Assembly: GCA_002835545.1 (NCBI GenBank)
Contig: PIZK01000009.1
Location: forward strand, 43,568-107,567
Length of the DNA: 64,000 nucleotides
Direction: 5' to 3'
From: Alteromonadales bacterium alter-6D02
Lineage (GTDB): Bacteria; Pseudomonadota; Gammaproteobacteria; Enterobacterales; Psychrobiaceae
The notes under the pieces: generated by a model
Databases searched by the model: none
Seen by the model: only the letters and a program-made list of their open reading frames with translations
Told to the model about the DNA's origin: nothing
Part shown: one piece after another, positions 28,910 to 37,977 of the stretch
Numbering within the stretch: position 1 is the stretch's first letter
Layout of the letters: each line of letters starts with the position of its first letter
Translations under genes and position numbers: made by a program

Positions 28910-28932
28910 ACTTTAGTTGTTTTACAAGCACG

Positions 28933-29472
28933 CTAGAAGCTCGAATTAGGCTGACGTAAAAAACTGATCTCCTCAGGTGTTGAGCGTCGGCCTAAGATAC
29001 TATTGCGATGAGGGTAGCGACCAAACGCTTTGATAATCGCATAGTGCTGCATTTCAAACTCATAATTTTGCTCTAATCCGGGCTGGTTAAATAACTGGCA
29101 AGCTGTTTTGTGTATCGCTAATGACTCACTGTGCATAAAAGGTAGGTATAAAAAACAACGCTTGCTTATTGGCAGTTTAATATCCATGCCAAGATTAATT
29201 GCTTCTTGCGCTAAAGTCAGTGCCTGAGCGTCATAGGCAAATGATTGAGGTTGATCACGAAACATATTGCGAGAAAACTGATCTAAAATAATGATTTCAG
29301 CTAACCGCCCCTCAGGTTTGCGACGCCACTCACTAAGCTCACATTGAGCTGCTCTGTGATGAATGGTTTTAAATTGCTGGCTAATCAGTTGGTCTAATTT
29401 TGGATCTTTCACCCAATGTTGCTGCGGTTTGAGTTGATTGAACCAAAAATCAATGATGTCGTTATATTTCAT
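28933..29472 (-). CDS. DUF924 family protein
   Basis: A 179-residue protein of the DUF924 family (all-helical, TPR-like). It starts IIDFWFNQLKPQQHWVKDPKLD, and the core has LAEIIILDQFSRNMFRDQP, LYLPFMHSES and FGRYPHRNSILGRRSTPEEISFL, all diagnostic of the family. Its function is not established. It is convergent with hpt (23 bases between stops) and its start faces the ABC transporter promoter. Confidence 0.9.
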   Translation of the reverse strand: MKYNDIIDFWFNQLKPQQHWVKDPKLDQLISQQFKTIHHRAAQCELSEWRRKPEGRLAEIIILDQFSRNMFRDQPQSFAYDAQALTLAQEAINLGMDIKLPISKRCFLYLPFMHSESLAIHKTACQLFNQPGLEQNYEFEMQHYAIIKAFGRYPHRNSILGRRSTPEEISFLRQPNSSF

Positions 29473-29556
29473 TCAATCATTTCCTTATCTCGTCTTTTAA
29501 GGTTAGCAAAGGTCGTTTAATCTAGCCACTGAGCTTTGACAAAATTTAGTTTACAG

Positions 29557-29585
29557 TTGTTGCTACTTGGGCGCAGGTATATAAT
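29557..29585 (+). promoter_or_regulatory. Sigma70 promoter of the ABC transporter operon
   Basis: TTGTTG (29557-29562), a 17-base spacer and a perfect TATAAT (29580-29585) lie 57 bases upstream of the ATPase start. Confidence 0.6.
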
Positions 29586-29642
29586 TTGGCTCTTGGCTGC
29601 TGTGCGGTGTTGAACAGCTCAAGTCTGAATAAACGGAGCAAT

Positions 29643-30557
29643 ATGAAAGCACTTACTATAAACGGCTTAACAAAGACTTACGCTGATGGGTTTGAAGCAC
29701 TTAAAGGAATAAACCTTGAAGTGGCGCAAGGGGATTTCTACGCTCTGTTAGGGCCCAATGGTGCGGGTAAGTCCACCACCATTGGTATTATCTCTTCGCT
29801 AGTTAATAAGACCTCAGGCCATGTTGAAGTGTTTGGTTATGACATTGATAAAAACCTTACATTAGCCAAACAACACATTGGTTTAGTACCACAAGAGTTT
29901 AACTTTAACCAGTTTGAAACCGTCCTTCAGGTGGTGATGAATCAGGCTGGTTATTATGGTGTGGCAAAAGCCGAAGCCTTACTTAGAGCTGAAAAGTATT
30001 TAACCCAGCTAGAGCTGTGGGGAAAAAAAGATGTTAAATCACGAGAGCTTTCTGGTGGTATGAAGCGTCGTTTAATGATTGCCCGTGCTTTAATGCATCA
30101 ACCGCAGCTACTTATTTTAGATGAGCCAACGGCAGGTGTTGATATTGAGCTACGTCGCTCGATGTGGGAATTTCTACAACAGCTTAACGAAAGTGAAGGG
30201 GTCACTATTATTCTGACCACTCATTACTTAGAAGAAGCCGAAATGCTGTGTCGTAATATCGGTATTATCGACCACGGGGTAATAGTGCAAGATACGACAA
30301 TGAAGGCACTACTTAGCCAGCTTAATGTCGAAACTTTTATTTTAGATGTTACGGGTGATCTCCAGTCTCTCACACTCGATGAGGTTGAGTATCGCGTTAT
30401 TGATGATCACACGCTTGAGGTGGATGTTGAGCGTGATAACGCGCTTAATACATTGTTTAGTCAATTAACCTCACAGCAAGTGCAGGTCATGAGTATGAGA
30501 AATAAAGCGAATCGCTTAGAAGAGTTATTTATTAACTTAGTTAACCAAAGCCGTTAA
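29643..30557 (+). CDS. yadG: ABC transporter ATP-binding protein (YadG-like)
   Basis: A 304-residue ABC ATPase. Walker A GPNGAGKST is near residue 39, the signature LSGGMKRR near 138, and Walker B LLILDEPTAGVD follows. The C-terminal region after about 220 is the extension seen in export-type ATPases. I chose the ATG at 29643 preceded by GGAGC. It pairs with the permease at 30580, matching E. coli yadGH. The substrate is unknown; the family is placed with multidrug/polyketide-type exporters. Confidence 0.88.
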   Translation: MKALTINGLTKTYADGFEALKGINLEVAQGDFYALLGPNGAGKSTTIGIISSLVNKTSGHVEVFGYDIDKNLTLAKQHIGLVPQEFNFNQFETVLQVVMNQAGYYGVAKAEALLRAEKYLTQLELWGKKDVKSRELSGGMKRRLMIARALMHQPQLLILDEPTAGVDIELRRSMWEFLQQLNESEGVTIILTTHYLEEAEMLCRNIGIIDHGVIVQDTTMKALLSQLNVETFILDVTGDLQSLTLDEVEYRVIDDHTLEVDVERDNALNTLFSQLTSQQVQVMSMRNKANRLEELFINLVNQSR

Positions 30558-30579
30558 ATGGCAACAACTAGGATTGACC

Positions 30580-31350
30580 GTGTCAGCAAATAATTTTATT
30601 GCCTTAAAAAGTTTAATCACTAAAGAAGTCAACCGTTTTACGCGGATATGGCTGCAAACGTTAGTGCCGCCGGCTATTACCATGAGTCTCTATTTTGTGA
30701 TTTTTGGTAATCTGATTGGCTCACGCATTGGGGAAATGTCTGGGTTTAGTTATATGGAGTTTATCGTTCCCGGCTTGATTATGATGTCGGTGATCACCAA
30801 CTCCTATTCCAATGTTGCATCATCGTTTTTTAGCTCCAAGTTTCAACGCAATGTCGAAGAGTTATTAGTTGCGCCAGTGCCGACATGGGTGATAATTGCA
30901 GGTTATGTTGGCGGCGGTGTCGCTCGCGGATTATCTGTAGGTATTATCGTCACCATTTTGTCATTATTTTTTGTTGATTTGCAGGTGTTTAACTTATTTG
31001 TTTTAGCGATTAGTGTGTTGCTAACCTCAATATTATTCGCGTTAGGCGGCTTGATTAATGCTATCTTGGCGAAAAGCTTTGATGATATAAGCATTATTCC
31101 CAACTTTGTCTTAACTCCGCTAACCTATCTGGGTGGCGTGTTCTATTCACTGACTCTGTTACCTGACTTTTGGCAAACTGTGTCAAAAGCGAACCCAATC
31201 GTATATATGATTAACACCTTCCGTTATGGTTTCTTAGGCGTTAGTGATATTCCATTAATTTATTCTTTCTCGATGATTTTCGTCTTTGTTGCTGCGCTAT
31301 TTAGTGTCGCGTACTGGATGATCGATCGAGGCATTGGTTTACGTTCATAG
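30580..31350 (+). CDS. yadH: ABC-2 type permease (YadH-like)
   Basis: A 256-residue ABC-2 permease with about six transmembrane helices. It closely resembles E. coli YadH: RIWLQTLVPPAITMSLYFVIFGNLIGSRIG, the EELLVAPVPTWVIIAGYVGGGVARG loop and the LTPLTYLGGVFYSLTLLP segment. The GTG at 30580 follows AGGA at good spacing; a TTG at 30574 would leave no room for a ribosome binding site. It starts 22 bases after the ATPase gene. Confidence 0.88.
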   Translation: MSANNFIALKSLITKEVNRFTRIWLQTLVPPAITMSLYFVIFGNLIGSRIGEMSGFSYMEFIVPGLIMMSVITNSYSNVASSFFSSKFQRNVEELLVAPVPTWVIIAGYVGGGVARGLSVGIIVTILSLFFVDLQVFNLFVLAISVLLTSILFALGGLINAILAKSFDDISIIPNFVLTPLTYLGGVFYSLTLLPDFWQTVSKANPIVYMINTFRYGFLGVSDIPLIYSFSMIFVFVAALFSVAYWMIDRGIGLRS

Positions 31351-31359
31351 AGCCCCATT

Positions 31360-32022
31360 ATGTCATTCGCTAATTCACATCAAATTATTACCAATCAACA
31401 AGGGATTCACGAGCATCTTGTTGATGTGGTTGAAAAGCACCTGAAACATCCTTTTCAAAAGCCCTATCAAAGCCATTCACTAGAAGGCTTTAAACTGGTG
31501 GCAGCGGAAGTTGAAAAACAAGGTAAGCCAATTATTTTTGACTCATGCTGCGGAGTCGGTGACAGTACGGTTAATTTAGCTAAGCTGTATCCAGAACACT
31601 TTGTTATTGGCATGGATAAATCAGGTCATCGCCTCAATAAAAATGAAGCTTATGAGCAGCATGGTGTGGATAATTTTATGCTGCTGCGCACGGACTTAAA
31701 CGATTTCTGGCGCTTGGCGCTTGAGGCTGAAATGTTGCCTGAAAAGCATTTCATTCTCTACCCTAACCCTTGGCCTAAATCCAAACACCTACAACGTCGT
31801 TGGCATGGTGCCGCAGTGTTTCCGGCATTGGTGGCATTAGGTGGTGAGTTAGAAATGCGTAGTAATTGGCGTTTATACCTTGATGAATTTGCGGCTGCTT
31901 TAGCCGTGGTTAATAAGCAGGCATCGGTGCATGAGTTTAATCCACAACCGACTATCACGCCGTTTGAGCGTAAATATCAGGCTAGCGGTCAGGCACTTTA
32001 TCAACTGAAAGCCGCGTTGTAG
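31360..32022 (+). CDS. TrmB-family SAM-dependent methyltransferase (tRNA m7G methyltransferase-like)
   Basis: A 220-residue protein with a SAM-binding motif FDSCCGVGDSTVNLA near residue 60 and the TrmB-type YPNPWPKSKHLQRRWHG near 130, which in TrmB carries the catalytic Asp (FPDPWPK...). Here that position is Asn, and the two cysteines in the SAM loop are unusual. It is probably a TrmB paralogue rather than the main tRNA m7G46 enzyme. It sits ten bases after yadH and may share its transcript. Confidence 0.75.
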   Translation: MSFANSHQIITNQQGIHEHLVDVVEKHLKHPFQKPYQSHSLEGFKLVAAEVEKQGKPIIFDSCCGVGDSTVNLAKLYPEHFVIGMDKSGHRLNKNEAYEQHGVDNFMLLRTDLNDFWRLALEAEMLPEKHFILYPNPWPKSKHLQRRWHGAAVFPALVALGGELEMRSNWRLYLDEFAAALAVVNKQASVHEFNPQPTITPFERKYQASGQALYQLKAAL

Positions 32023-32038
32023 TTTATAGAAACATGAT

Positions 32039-32063
32039 GTCCTGAAGGGTGCGCCTTCAGGGC
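32039..32063. repeat. Palindromic intergenic repeat, module B copy
   Basis: GTCCTGAA (32039-32046), a 9-base loop and TTCAGGGC (32056-32063) match the module B stems at 55873-55897 in arm sequence, loop length and the trailing CGA. It lies 17 bases after the TrmB-like gene and could also act as a transcript 3' end. Confidence 0.6.
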
Positions 32064-32269
32064 GATGTCTATTGGCCTGTTAAGCAGGTTTTTGATTAGG
32101 CTCTCATCTTACCTAAAAGAGAAGTAGAGAGTAAACTCTGCTAGCGAGATTATTCTTCCTCTCGTAGCTTCACTCATCTAACTACTTGCTTTATAAGTTT
32201 AAAATTTAGACTTACTATGCTACTTTGTGTTTCCTATTTTAACTTAAGATCGATAAGAGCAAAGGAATA

Positions 32270-33349
32270 ATGAAAGGACTAATAAGAGGGATTTTGTGTG
32301 TCTGTGGTCTGGCTTTAAGCACTCCACCTATCGCCACCGCTGCTCAGGCTGAAAAGTCTCCAGCTCCTATTCAGGTAGTTAACTGTTTAGGTAACGATAC
32401 CGCCTGTAACAGTGATGAAATAAAGCGAGACTATGCATTTAACGTAGCTAATGCTTATCTCAGGCAAGCGATGGTTGCTGAGCGCTTTGATTTATTCTTC
32501 TATTCTGAAGAGACTAAACAAGTTATTCATTATCTCTTTGAGGTGAGCAATTTTAAGCTGAGCGGAAACCATTTCCGAAGCAGAAGAACTTTCGAGTTAA
32601 GTTTACTATCAAATGATGCAGTAACAGGCGATTTAGCCCAAGCCGTTACTGAGCAAGTGATGGCATTTAACGCAAGAAACGAGCCTTATGCTGGTTACCC
32701 TGAAGGGGGGCTACGGGGGACGTTTGATTTGGATATTTTATGTGGGGCGAAGGCATCCATTCGTAGCCCTGAATTGGTGTTGATTCAATGCCAAAATGCG
32801 TTAAGAGAACGTGGTTTGTGGAACGCAATCACAGTGCAGCAACAAAGTGCTCAAGTAATAAGGAAACACCTAGATACCCAAAGCAGAGTTGAGGTTCATT
32901 CTCTACAGATTGAGCAGACAAAAAATGTTTCTGTGAAGAGAAAAGCGCTTGAAGTGAAAGCTTTTGCATTGAAAGGAGAGCTCAAACAGTCTAATACCGA
33001 AACAGAGACAAATTATCGGGTCACCAAGGTAGGATGGGGCGCCCCTTTGTTTCTTTCTGCGTCTGACGGTTATCGCTATACTGTTATTCCTGATGCTAAT
33101 GGTGCATTAGAAATGGTACAGTTTATAGCTCCATCAAGGATAGATGTGCCTGTTGATAAGCAAGGGAACATTAATAGCGAAAAGTTTTTAGAGGGAATAG
33201 AACAAGGTCATCATAAGATTTCAATTGAAAGTAAAGAATTTATTGAAATTATGGCTGCTCGAACTGGGGTGGCGAAATGGTGGCAGTTAGCACAAATGAT
33301 CGATGATAATTTTGTCTGCGACTATTGCTGGTTAAAAATAACAGATTAA
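32270..33349 (+). CDS. Secreted protein of unknown function
   Basis: I do not recognise the family. The 359-residue product begins with a signal peptide (MKGLIRGILCVCGLALS, probable cleavage after ATAAQA near residue 26). Cysteines occur in spaced pairs: VNCLGNDTACN near 39-46, two in the middle (LDILCG, IQCQN), and a C-terminal CDYC, suggesting disulfides in the periplasm. No transmembrane helix follows the signal. AAGGA precedes the ATG. It is monocistronic, ending at a strong terminator shared with convergent pepB. Confidence 0.75.
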   Translation: MKGLIRGILCVCGLALSTPPIATAAQAEKSPAPIQVVNCLGNDTACNSDEIKRDYAFNVANAYLRQAMVAERFDLFFYSEETKQVIHYLFEVSNFKLSGNHFRSRRTFELSLLSNDAVTGDLAQAVTEQVMAFNARNEPYAGYPEGGLRGTFDLDILCGAKASIRSPELVLIQCQNALRERGLWNAITVQQQSAQVIRKHLDTQSRVEVHSLQIEQTKNVSVKRKALEVKAFALKGELKQSNTETETNYRVTKVGWGAPLFLSASDGYRYTVIPDANGALEMVQFIAPSRIDVPVDKQGNINSEKFLEGIEQGHHKISIESKEFIEIMAARTGVAKWWQLAQMIDDNFVCDYCWLKITD

Positions 33350-33395
33350 TCCTAAGGTTGTTTAAAGCCTCAGAGAAGCAGCTATTAACATAATA

Positions 33396-33430
33396 AAAAG
33401 CGCGATTAGATGAGTTCTAATCGCGCTTTT
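33396..33430. terminator. Bidirectional terminator between the secreted-protein gene and pepB
   Basis: A 15-bp stem AAAAGCGCGATTAGA / TCTAATCGCGCTTTT (33396-33410 with 33416-33430) around a 5-base loop is bounded by A and T tracts, so it can end transcripts from both convergent genes. Confidence 0.9.
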
Positions 33431-33456
33431 CATTTAGTGATTCATCGCTTTAGCTA

Positions 33457-34752
33457 TTACTCTTGCAATAAAATTTGCGCAATAGTTTCGATACCTACAC
33501 CCGTTGCGCCCGCCGACCATTTCGCCGTACCGCTGGTTTGGAAACAGGCTGCGATATCAAAGTGTAACCAACCTTTACCGTCGTTAGGGACGAAGTGAGC
33601 TAAGAAACCCGCTGCATTACTCGCGCCCGGTACGCCGCTTTTCGCCATGGTGGTGTTGGCCGTATCAGCATAAGGTGATGGACATTCCCACTTGTGGAAC
33701 TCGTTCAGTGGTAACTGCCAGTTCAGTTCATTAACAGTGTGACCGTAACCAATCGCACGTTGGGCTAACTCATTATCAAAACCAAATACGGCATTGTACT
33801 GTGTACCAACGGCAGTCAGTGCGGCACCCGTTAATGTCGCTGCGTCGATAATTAATGGTGCACCTGTTTCGCCTGCAACCATTAAACCATCGGCTAATAC
33901 TAGGCGGCCTTCTGCGTCGGTATTTAAGATCTCAACGGTTAGGCCATTTTTGTAGGTGAGGATGTCACCTAATTTGTATGCTGAGCCGTTAATTAAGTTT
34001 TCTGCACAACATAGGATAAGCTTAACGCGCTTGTTAAGCCCTTGGCTTATCGCTAAAGACAATGCTGCTGTTACTGTTGCTGAGCCGCCCATATCACATT
34101 TCATTGCCGCCATACCTGCGCCACTTTTGATGCTGTAACCACCACTGTCGAAGGTAATGCCTTTACCTACTAACGCGGCTGCTACAGGCGCATTAGTGTC
34201 GCCCGTTGGGTTGTAATCAAGTACTAGCATCGCTGGAACGCGGCTACTTGCACGGCCAACAGAATGAACACCAATCCAGCCTTGCTCAAGTAGCTCGTCA
34301 CCTTTGATGACTTCATAGCTGACATGCTCAGGGGCAACACGGCTAATTTCAGCAATAGCGTGATTAATTAATGACTCAGGGTAAATATCCTGAGGCGCGC
34401 CATTGATCATAGCCACGGCCCAGTCGCGAGAAGCGCGCAGTGCATTTAAATTAGCGTGAGTATTACTGTCATCACCAGCCCACGTAAGCGTCGCTTCACC
34501 GCGAGCAATACTAAAGCCTTTAGCAAATGCCCATTGCATGTCTTGTGACCAATCATCACCCGTTAATGCAACATTATTAATGCCTTGAGTTTGTAGGCGA
34601 CGAGCAGCGCGTTGAATAATTTCTAGTTGTTGTGCTTGCTCACCCGTTAAATGAATTTGCATGCCTTGACCATCACTGGTCAAGATAGCATTGTTACCCC
34701 ACTTTGGGTCGGCGGCTTGGTGTGATAGGGCGATCGTTAATGTAGTGCTCAT
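33457..34752 (-). CDS. pepB: Aminopeptidase B (M17 leucyl aminopeptidase family)
   Basis: A 431-residue cytoplasmic di-metal aminopeptidase. The M17 signature NTDAEGRLVLADGL is present, with GKGITFDSGGYSIKSGAGMAAMKCDMGG carrying metal-binding Lys and Asp residues. Length and the N-terminus match PepB rather than the longer PepA. I chose the ATG at 34752 since the upstream in-frame extension is unconserved. It is a single gene bounded by a shared terminator at its 3' end. Confidence 0.92.
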   Translation of the reverse strand: MSTTLTIALSHQAADPKWGNNAILTSDGQGMQIHLTGEQAQQLEIIQRAARRLQTQGINNVALTGDDWSQDMQWAFAKGFSIARGEATLTWAGDDSNTHANLNALRASRDWAVAMINGAPQDIYPESLINHAIAEISRVAPEHVSYEVIKGDELLEQGWIGVHSVGRASSRVPAMLVLDYNPTGDTNAPVAAALVGKGITFDSGGYSIKSGAGMAAMKCDMGGSATVTAALSLAISQGLNKRVKLILCCAENLINGSAYKLGDILTYKNGLTVEILNTDAEGRLVLADGLMVAGETGAPLIIDAATLTGAALTAVGTQYNAVFGFDNELAQRAIGYGHTVNELNWQLPLNEFHKWECPSPYADTANTTMAKSGVPGASNAAGFLAHFVPNDGKGWLHFDIAACFQTSGTAKWSAGATGVGIETIAQILLQE

Positions 34753-35064
34753 TATGATAATTCCTAAATTTGTCAAAAAGTAAGCTTCAGTAAAAAGCTT
34801 GATTGCAGACATAATACCTGATTGCAAAAATAAAACTATTCTCTCTAAGCTGTTGCGAAGATGATTTCTAATTGTAGCAATTATCTTTGTTGATATTTTG
34901 TTACTAATCGATTGTTAAATAGCGCATTATTTTTCACTTAGATAGACTATAGTAGGGTGTTTTGTAATTGCAGCATGTTAGCACCACAAAATTGACTTAA
35001 TAACAGCTTGTTTGTATTAACACTAACGGGTTGCATAGATTTATAGGGATAGAGTAAACAGCTT
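34753..35064. other. Divergent intergenic region pepB / PH-domain genes
   Basis: A 312-base AT-rich region without a credible gene. A sigma70 promoter for the rightward genes is visible at 34992-35020; no clear operator was recognised. Confidence 0.6.
34992..35020 (+). promoter_or_regulatory. Sigma70 promoter of the PH-domain operon
   Basis: TTGACT (34992-34997), a 17-base spacer and TATTAA (35015-35020) lie 44 bases before the start of the first PH-domain gene. Confidence 0.6.
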
Positions 35065-35607
35065 ATGACTACACCATTGTTTTCAAATCAGGTTATTGAT
35101 AGTGCACAATTAGCTCAGTATCAACACCAGCAAGTGACGCCATTACAACCAACGCATATTAAAGCCAATGTCGTATTAAGACTGATCAGTACTGGTATTG
35201 TACTATTGTTGCTAGCGGTGGCCCGTTGGCAAACTATTAGTCCATTTTCCGCTGAGGCACAGGAAAATTTATCTATTGCTTTAATGGTTGTCGCTGCCCT
35301 TGCTCTGATGTTAAATATTTATGGCTACTTTGCTGATAAAGCCAAAGGTTATGTATTGCGAGAAAGTGATATCAGTTTTTACACAGGGGTCTTTTTTAAG
35401 AAAGTGGTTATTCAGCCGCTATTACGCTTACAGCATATTGAATTGAAGCGTGGCCCGATAGAACGTAAGTTAGACCTTGCTACAATTCAGGTGTTTAGTG
35501 CTGGTGGTGCCTTGCATACGTTTGAGCTTCCGGGTTTGTATCACCAAGATGCCTTAGCATTACGTCAATTTATTTTAGCGCATAAGGACGTATCCGCTCA
35601 TGAATAA
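35065..35607 (+). CDS. PH domain-containing membrane protein (YdbS-like)
   Basis: A 180-residue protein with two transmembrane helices (about 43-58 and 70-88) followed by a bacterial PH domain of the bPH_2 (YdbS) family. The core contains YVLRESDISFYTGVFFKKVVIQPLLRLQHIELKRGPIERK. Such proteins occur in pairs; their role is unclear, and in Bacillus they have been linked to resistance to a membrane-active antimicrobial. It overlaps the next gene by eight bases. Confidence 0.85.
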   Translation: MTTPLFSNQVIDSAQLAQYQHQQVTPLQPTHIKANVVLRLISTGIVLLLLAVARWQTISPFSAEAQENLSIALMVVAALALMLNIYGYFADKAKGYVLRESDISFYTGVFFKKVVIQPLLRLQHIELKRGPIERKLDLATIQVFSAGGALHTFELPGLYHQDALALRQFILAHKDVSAHE

Positions 35608-37111
35608 GTGGCAACGCGTCTCGTCAATTGCTTGGTTGCATTTTTTTGTAAAAAACTTAATGCTAATAGTCAATAATGCGATCTATTTAATCCCAATTAT
35701 CTTCACCTCGTACGATAAAATCTTGGCGTACCCATTATGGGTGGCGGCAGGCGTTGCAGGCATTTTGAGCTTATTGTTATTGGTTGCTTTCTTGCAATAT
35801 TACTTTTTTAAGTATCGCCTTAACGATCAGAACATTGAGATTCATGCCGGGGTTATCTTTAAAACGCATCTCGACTTACCTTTTACTCGTATCCAAAACG
35901 TTAAACTGATTTCTCCTGTCTATTTTAGACCGTTTGGTTACACCACTTTAGAGCTAGACACCGCAGGTTCAGCAAAAAATGAAGCAAATATTGTCGCGGT
36001 TGCTCGTGAGCTCGCCGAACAGTTAAAGGCGACCATTTTAAGCTACCAACAATCTCATCAAGCTGAGACTGAAGCTGAGTTAATGCAATCGGAGACTGAA
36101 AGCCTTGAGCAGGAGCAATTGCTAAATCAGCGTTCACTCAAAGATTTAGTGATTCATGGTATTACCAATAATCGAGTGTGGATTTTCTTAGCAATACTTG
36201 CGCCGATGGCTGAGACCATCATTGATAACGTTATCGATGTTGGTTTAAGTTTAGGGATAGATTTAGAAGAACTCTTTTTTGGGCCGGGTCACCCGTGGTG
36301 GGAGCTAACGCTTTATGTGGTGAGTACCATTATTCTTGCCTATATTATTGTGATGTTGCTATCGGTCATAGGTTCAATTATTGCGTTTTACGGTTATAAG
36401 CTGACACGTAAAGATGAAAACTACATTCAACGTAGCGGTTTATTGTCTCATCATGAAGTGGTCATGAAGTTGTCACGCTTACAGTTGATTATTCGCCAAC
36501 AAGACTGGCTTGACGTATTGATTAAGCGAATTAATCTTAAATTTGAACAGCTCAATATGATCTCGCATGGTAAACAGGGAGGGCTGCGCAGCAAACTGAT
36601 GGTGCCTTCTGTGACGCTAGAAGAGTGTAGTGAGTTAATCAATGAAGTATGGCCGCTGAGTAAACTTGAAACCATTGACTATAAGCCGATTAATAAACGC
36701 TTTATGTTTAAGTATATTGGCGTGATTATTGTGCCGTTTCACCTATTGGTTATTGGATTTTTCGCGTTTAATGAGCAATATGCACTTATCCCACTAGTCC
36801 TTGTTAGCGGTGCGTTAATGAGTTCTCTTGTTTGGGCTAGGTGGCGTCGTTGGGGATTTAACCGTGACGAGAACTATCTATATATCCGCAAAGGGCTGTT
36901 GGGTGTAGACTATTACTGTTTCCCAATTAATAAAATTCAACAGGTTAAGTTCAAACAAAGTGTTTTGCTGCGTCGCCATCAACTATGTTGTGTAACTTTT
37001 GTTACAGCGGCTTCCAGTTTAACTATTCCGTTTATTGACCAAGAGCTTGGTTGGGACTACTTAAGCCGCTCTCTTTATCAAGTTGAATCAAGCAAACAGA
37101 ACTGGATGTAG
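35600..37111 (+). CDS. PH domain-containing membrane protein (YdbT-like)
   Basis: A 503-residue partner of the preceding gene with several bacterial PH (bPH_2) modules interleaved with pairs of transmembrane helices. The modules are seen at about 75-150 (RLNDQNIEIHAGVIFKTHLDLPFTRIQNVKL), 270-350 (YKLTRKDENYIQRSGLLS) and 420-490 (RDENYLYIRKGLLGVDYYCFPINKIQQVKF). The repeated module order is typical of YdbT. Function is unknown; membrane-envelope maintenance is inferred only from topology. It ends three bases before sfsA. Confidence 0.85.
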   Translation: MNKWQRVSSIAWLHFFVKNLMLIVNNAIYLIPIIFTSYDKILAYPLWVAAGVAGILSLLLLVAFLQYYFFKYRLNDQNIEIHAGVIFKTHLDLPFTRIQNVKLISPVYFRPFGYTTLELDTAGSAKNEANIVAVARELAEQLKATILSYQQSHQAETEAELMQSETESLEQEQLLNQRSLKDLVIHGITNNRVWIFLAILAPMAETIIDNVIDVGLSLGIDLEELFFGPGHPWWELTLYVVSTIILAYIIVMLLSVIGSIIAFYGYKLTRKDENYIQRSGLLSHHEVVMKLSRLQLIIRQQDWLDVLIKRINLKFEQLNMISHGKQGGLRSKLMVPSVTLEECSELINEVWPLSKLETIDYKPINKRFMFKYIGVIIVPFHLLVIGFFAFNEQYALIPLVLVSGALMSSLVWARWRRWGFNRDENYLYIRKGLLGVDYYCFPINKIQQVKFKQSVLLRRHQLCCVTFVTAASSLTIPFIDQELGWDYLSRSLYQVESSKQNWM

Positions 37112-37114
37112 TTT

Positions 37115-37816
37115 ATGGAATTTGAACCCTCGTTAAAAAAGTCGACCTTAATTAAACGTTATAAGCGTTTCTTAGCGGATGTAGTGTTAGATGATGGCAC
37201 TGAAACGACCCTCCATGTCGCTAATACTGGTGCGATGACGGGCTGTGCACAGCCGGGAGATTTAGTGTGGTATAGCACCTCGCCGAACCCTAAACGGAAA
37301 TACCCGTTTAGCTGGGAATTAACGCAAACACAAGCTGGTGAATTTATCTGTGTTAATACCATTCGAGCCAACCAGTTAGCCGTAGAAGCTATTTCAGCGG
37401 ATTTTATTGAACCTCTGACGGGATACTCGACTCTAAAAACAGAGGTAAAGTATGGTGATGAAAATTCTCGAATTGATGTTTTATTAAGTGACGATACGCG
37501 AAAAGATTGCTTTATTGAAATAAAAAGCGTTACTTTAGAAGTAGAACAGGGCAAGGGTTTTTTCCCCGATGCGGTCACTGTACGTGGTCAAAAGCATTTA
37601 CGAGAATTAACACAAATTGCTCAGAGTGGACAGCGGGCTGTGTTGTTATTTATGGTGTTACATAGTGCGATAAAAACGGTGTCAGTGGCTGATTGGATTG
37701 ATCCTGAATATGCTCGCTTATTAAAAATCGCACAAGATGAAGGTGTTGAAGTCATGGCGTGGGGCTGTGATATGTCGCCATCAGGAATTAAAGTCGCACG
37801 ACAAATATCCGTTTAA
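37115..37816 (+). CDS. sfsA: Sugar fermentation stimulation protein homologue SfsA
   Basis: A 233-residue protein of the SfsA family. It begins with the OB-like part ([32 protein letters not shown]), followed by a nuclease-like fold with SRIDVLLSD and [11 protein letters not shown], whose Asp and Glu-x-Lys resemble a PD-(D/E)XK site. E. coli SfsA was named for stimulating maltose use; its molecular role is not settled. It commonly lies upstream of dksA, as here. A GC-rich hairpin follows. Confidence 0.93.
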   Translation: MEFEPSLKKSTLIKRYKRFLADVVLDDGTETTLHVANTGAMTGCAQPGDLVWYSTSPNPKRKYPFSWELTQTQAGEFICVNTIRANQLAVEAISADFIEPLTGYSTLKTEVKYGDENSRIDVLLSDDTRKDCFIEIKSVTLEVEQGKGFFPDAVTVRGQKHLRELTQIAQSGQRAVLLFMVLHSAIKTVSVADWIDPEYARLLKIAQDEGVEVMAWGCDMSPSGIKVARQISV

Positions 37817-37826
37817 TTTTGATTAA

Positions 37827-37854
37827 GGGGGTTGAATTACGATAAACAGCCCCC
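37827..37854 (+). terminator. Hairpin downstream of sfsA
   Basis: GGGGGTTG (37827-37834) pairs with CAGCCCCC (37847-37854) with one G-U pair and a 12-base loop. The following ATTTAA is only weakly T-rich, so termination is likely but not certain. Confidence 0.5.
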
Positions 37855-37885
37855 ATTTAATGGCAAAGATATTTTAGGTAATAAA

Positions 37886-37924
37886 TTGCCAAAAAGAATT
37901 TTATTTGCTATAGATAGCGCCCCG
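37886..37924 (+). promoter_or_regulatory. dksA promoter with GC-rich discriminator
   Basis: TTGCCA (37886-37891), a 17-base spacer and TATAGA (37909-37914) are followed by TAGCGCCCCG. A GC-rich stretch between -10 and the start site is the hallmark of promoters inhibited by DksA and ppGpp, which fits autorepression of dksA. Confidence 0.6.
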
Positions 37925-37977
37925 TTTTTTTAAGGGACAAGAATGTAGCGAATGTTGGCTAGTACAGGAGAAACGAA

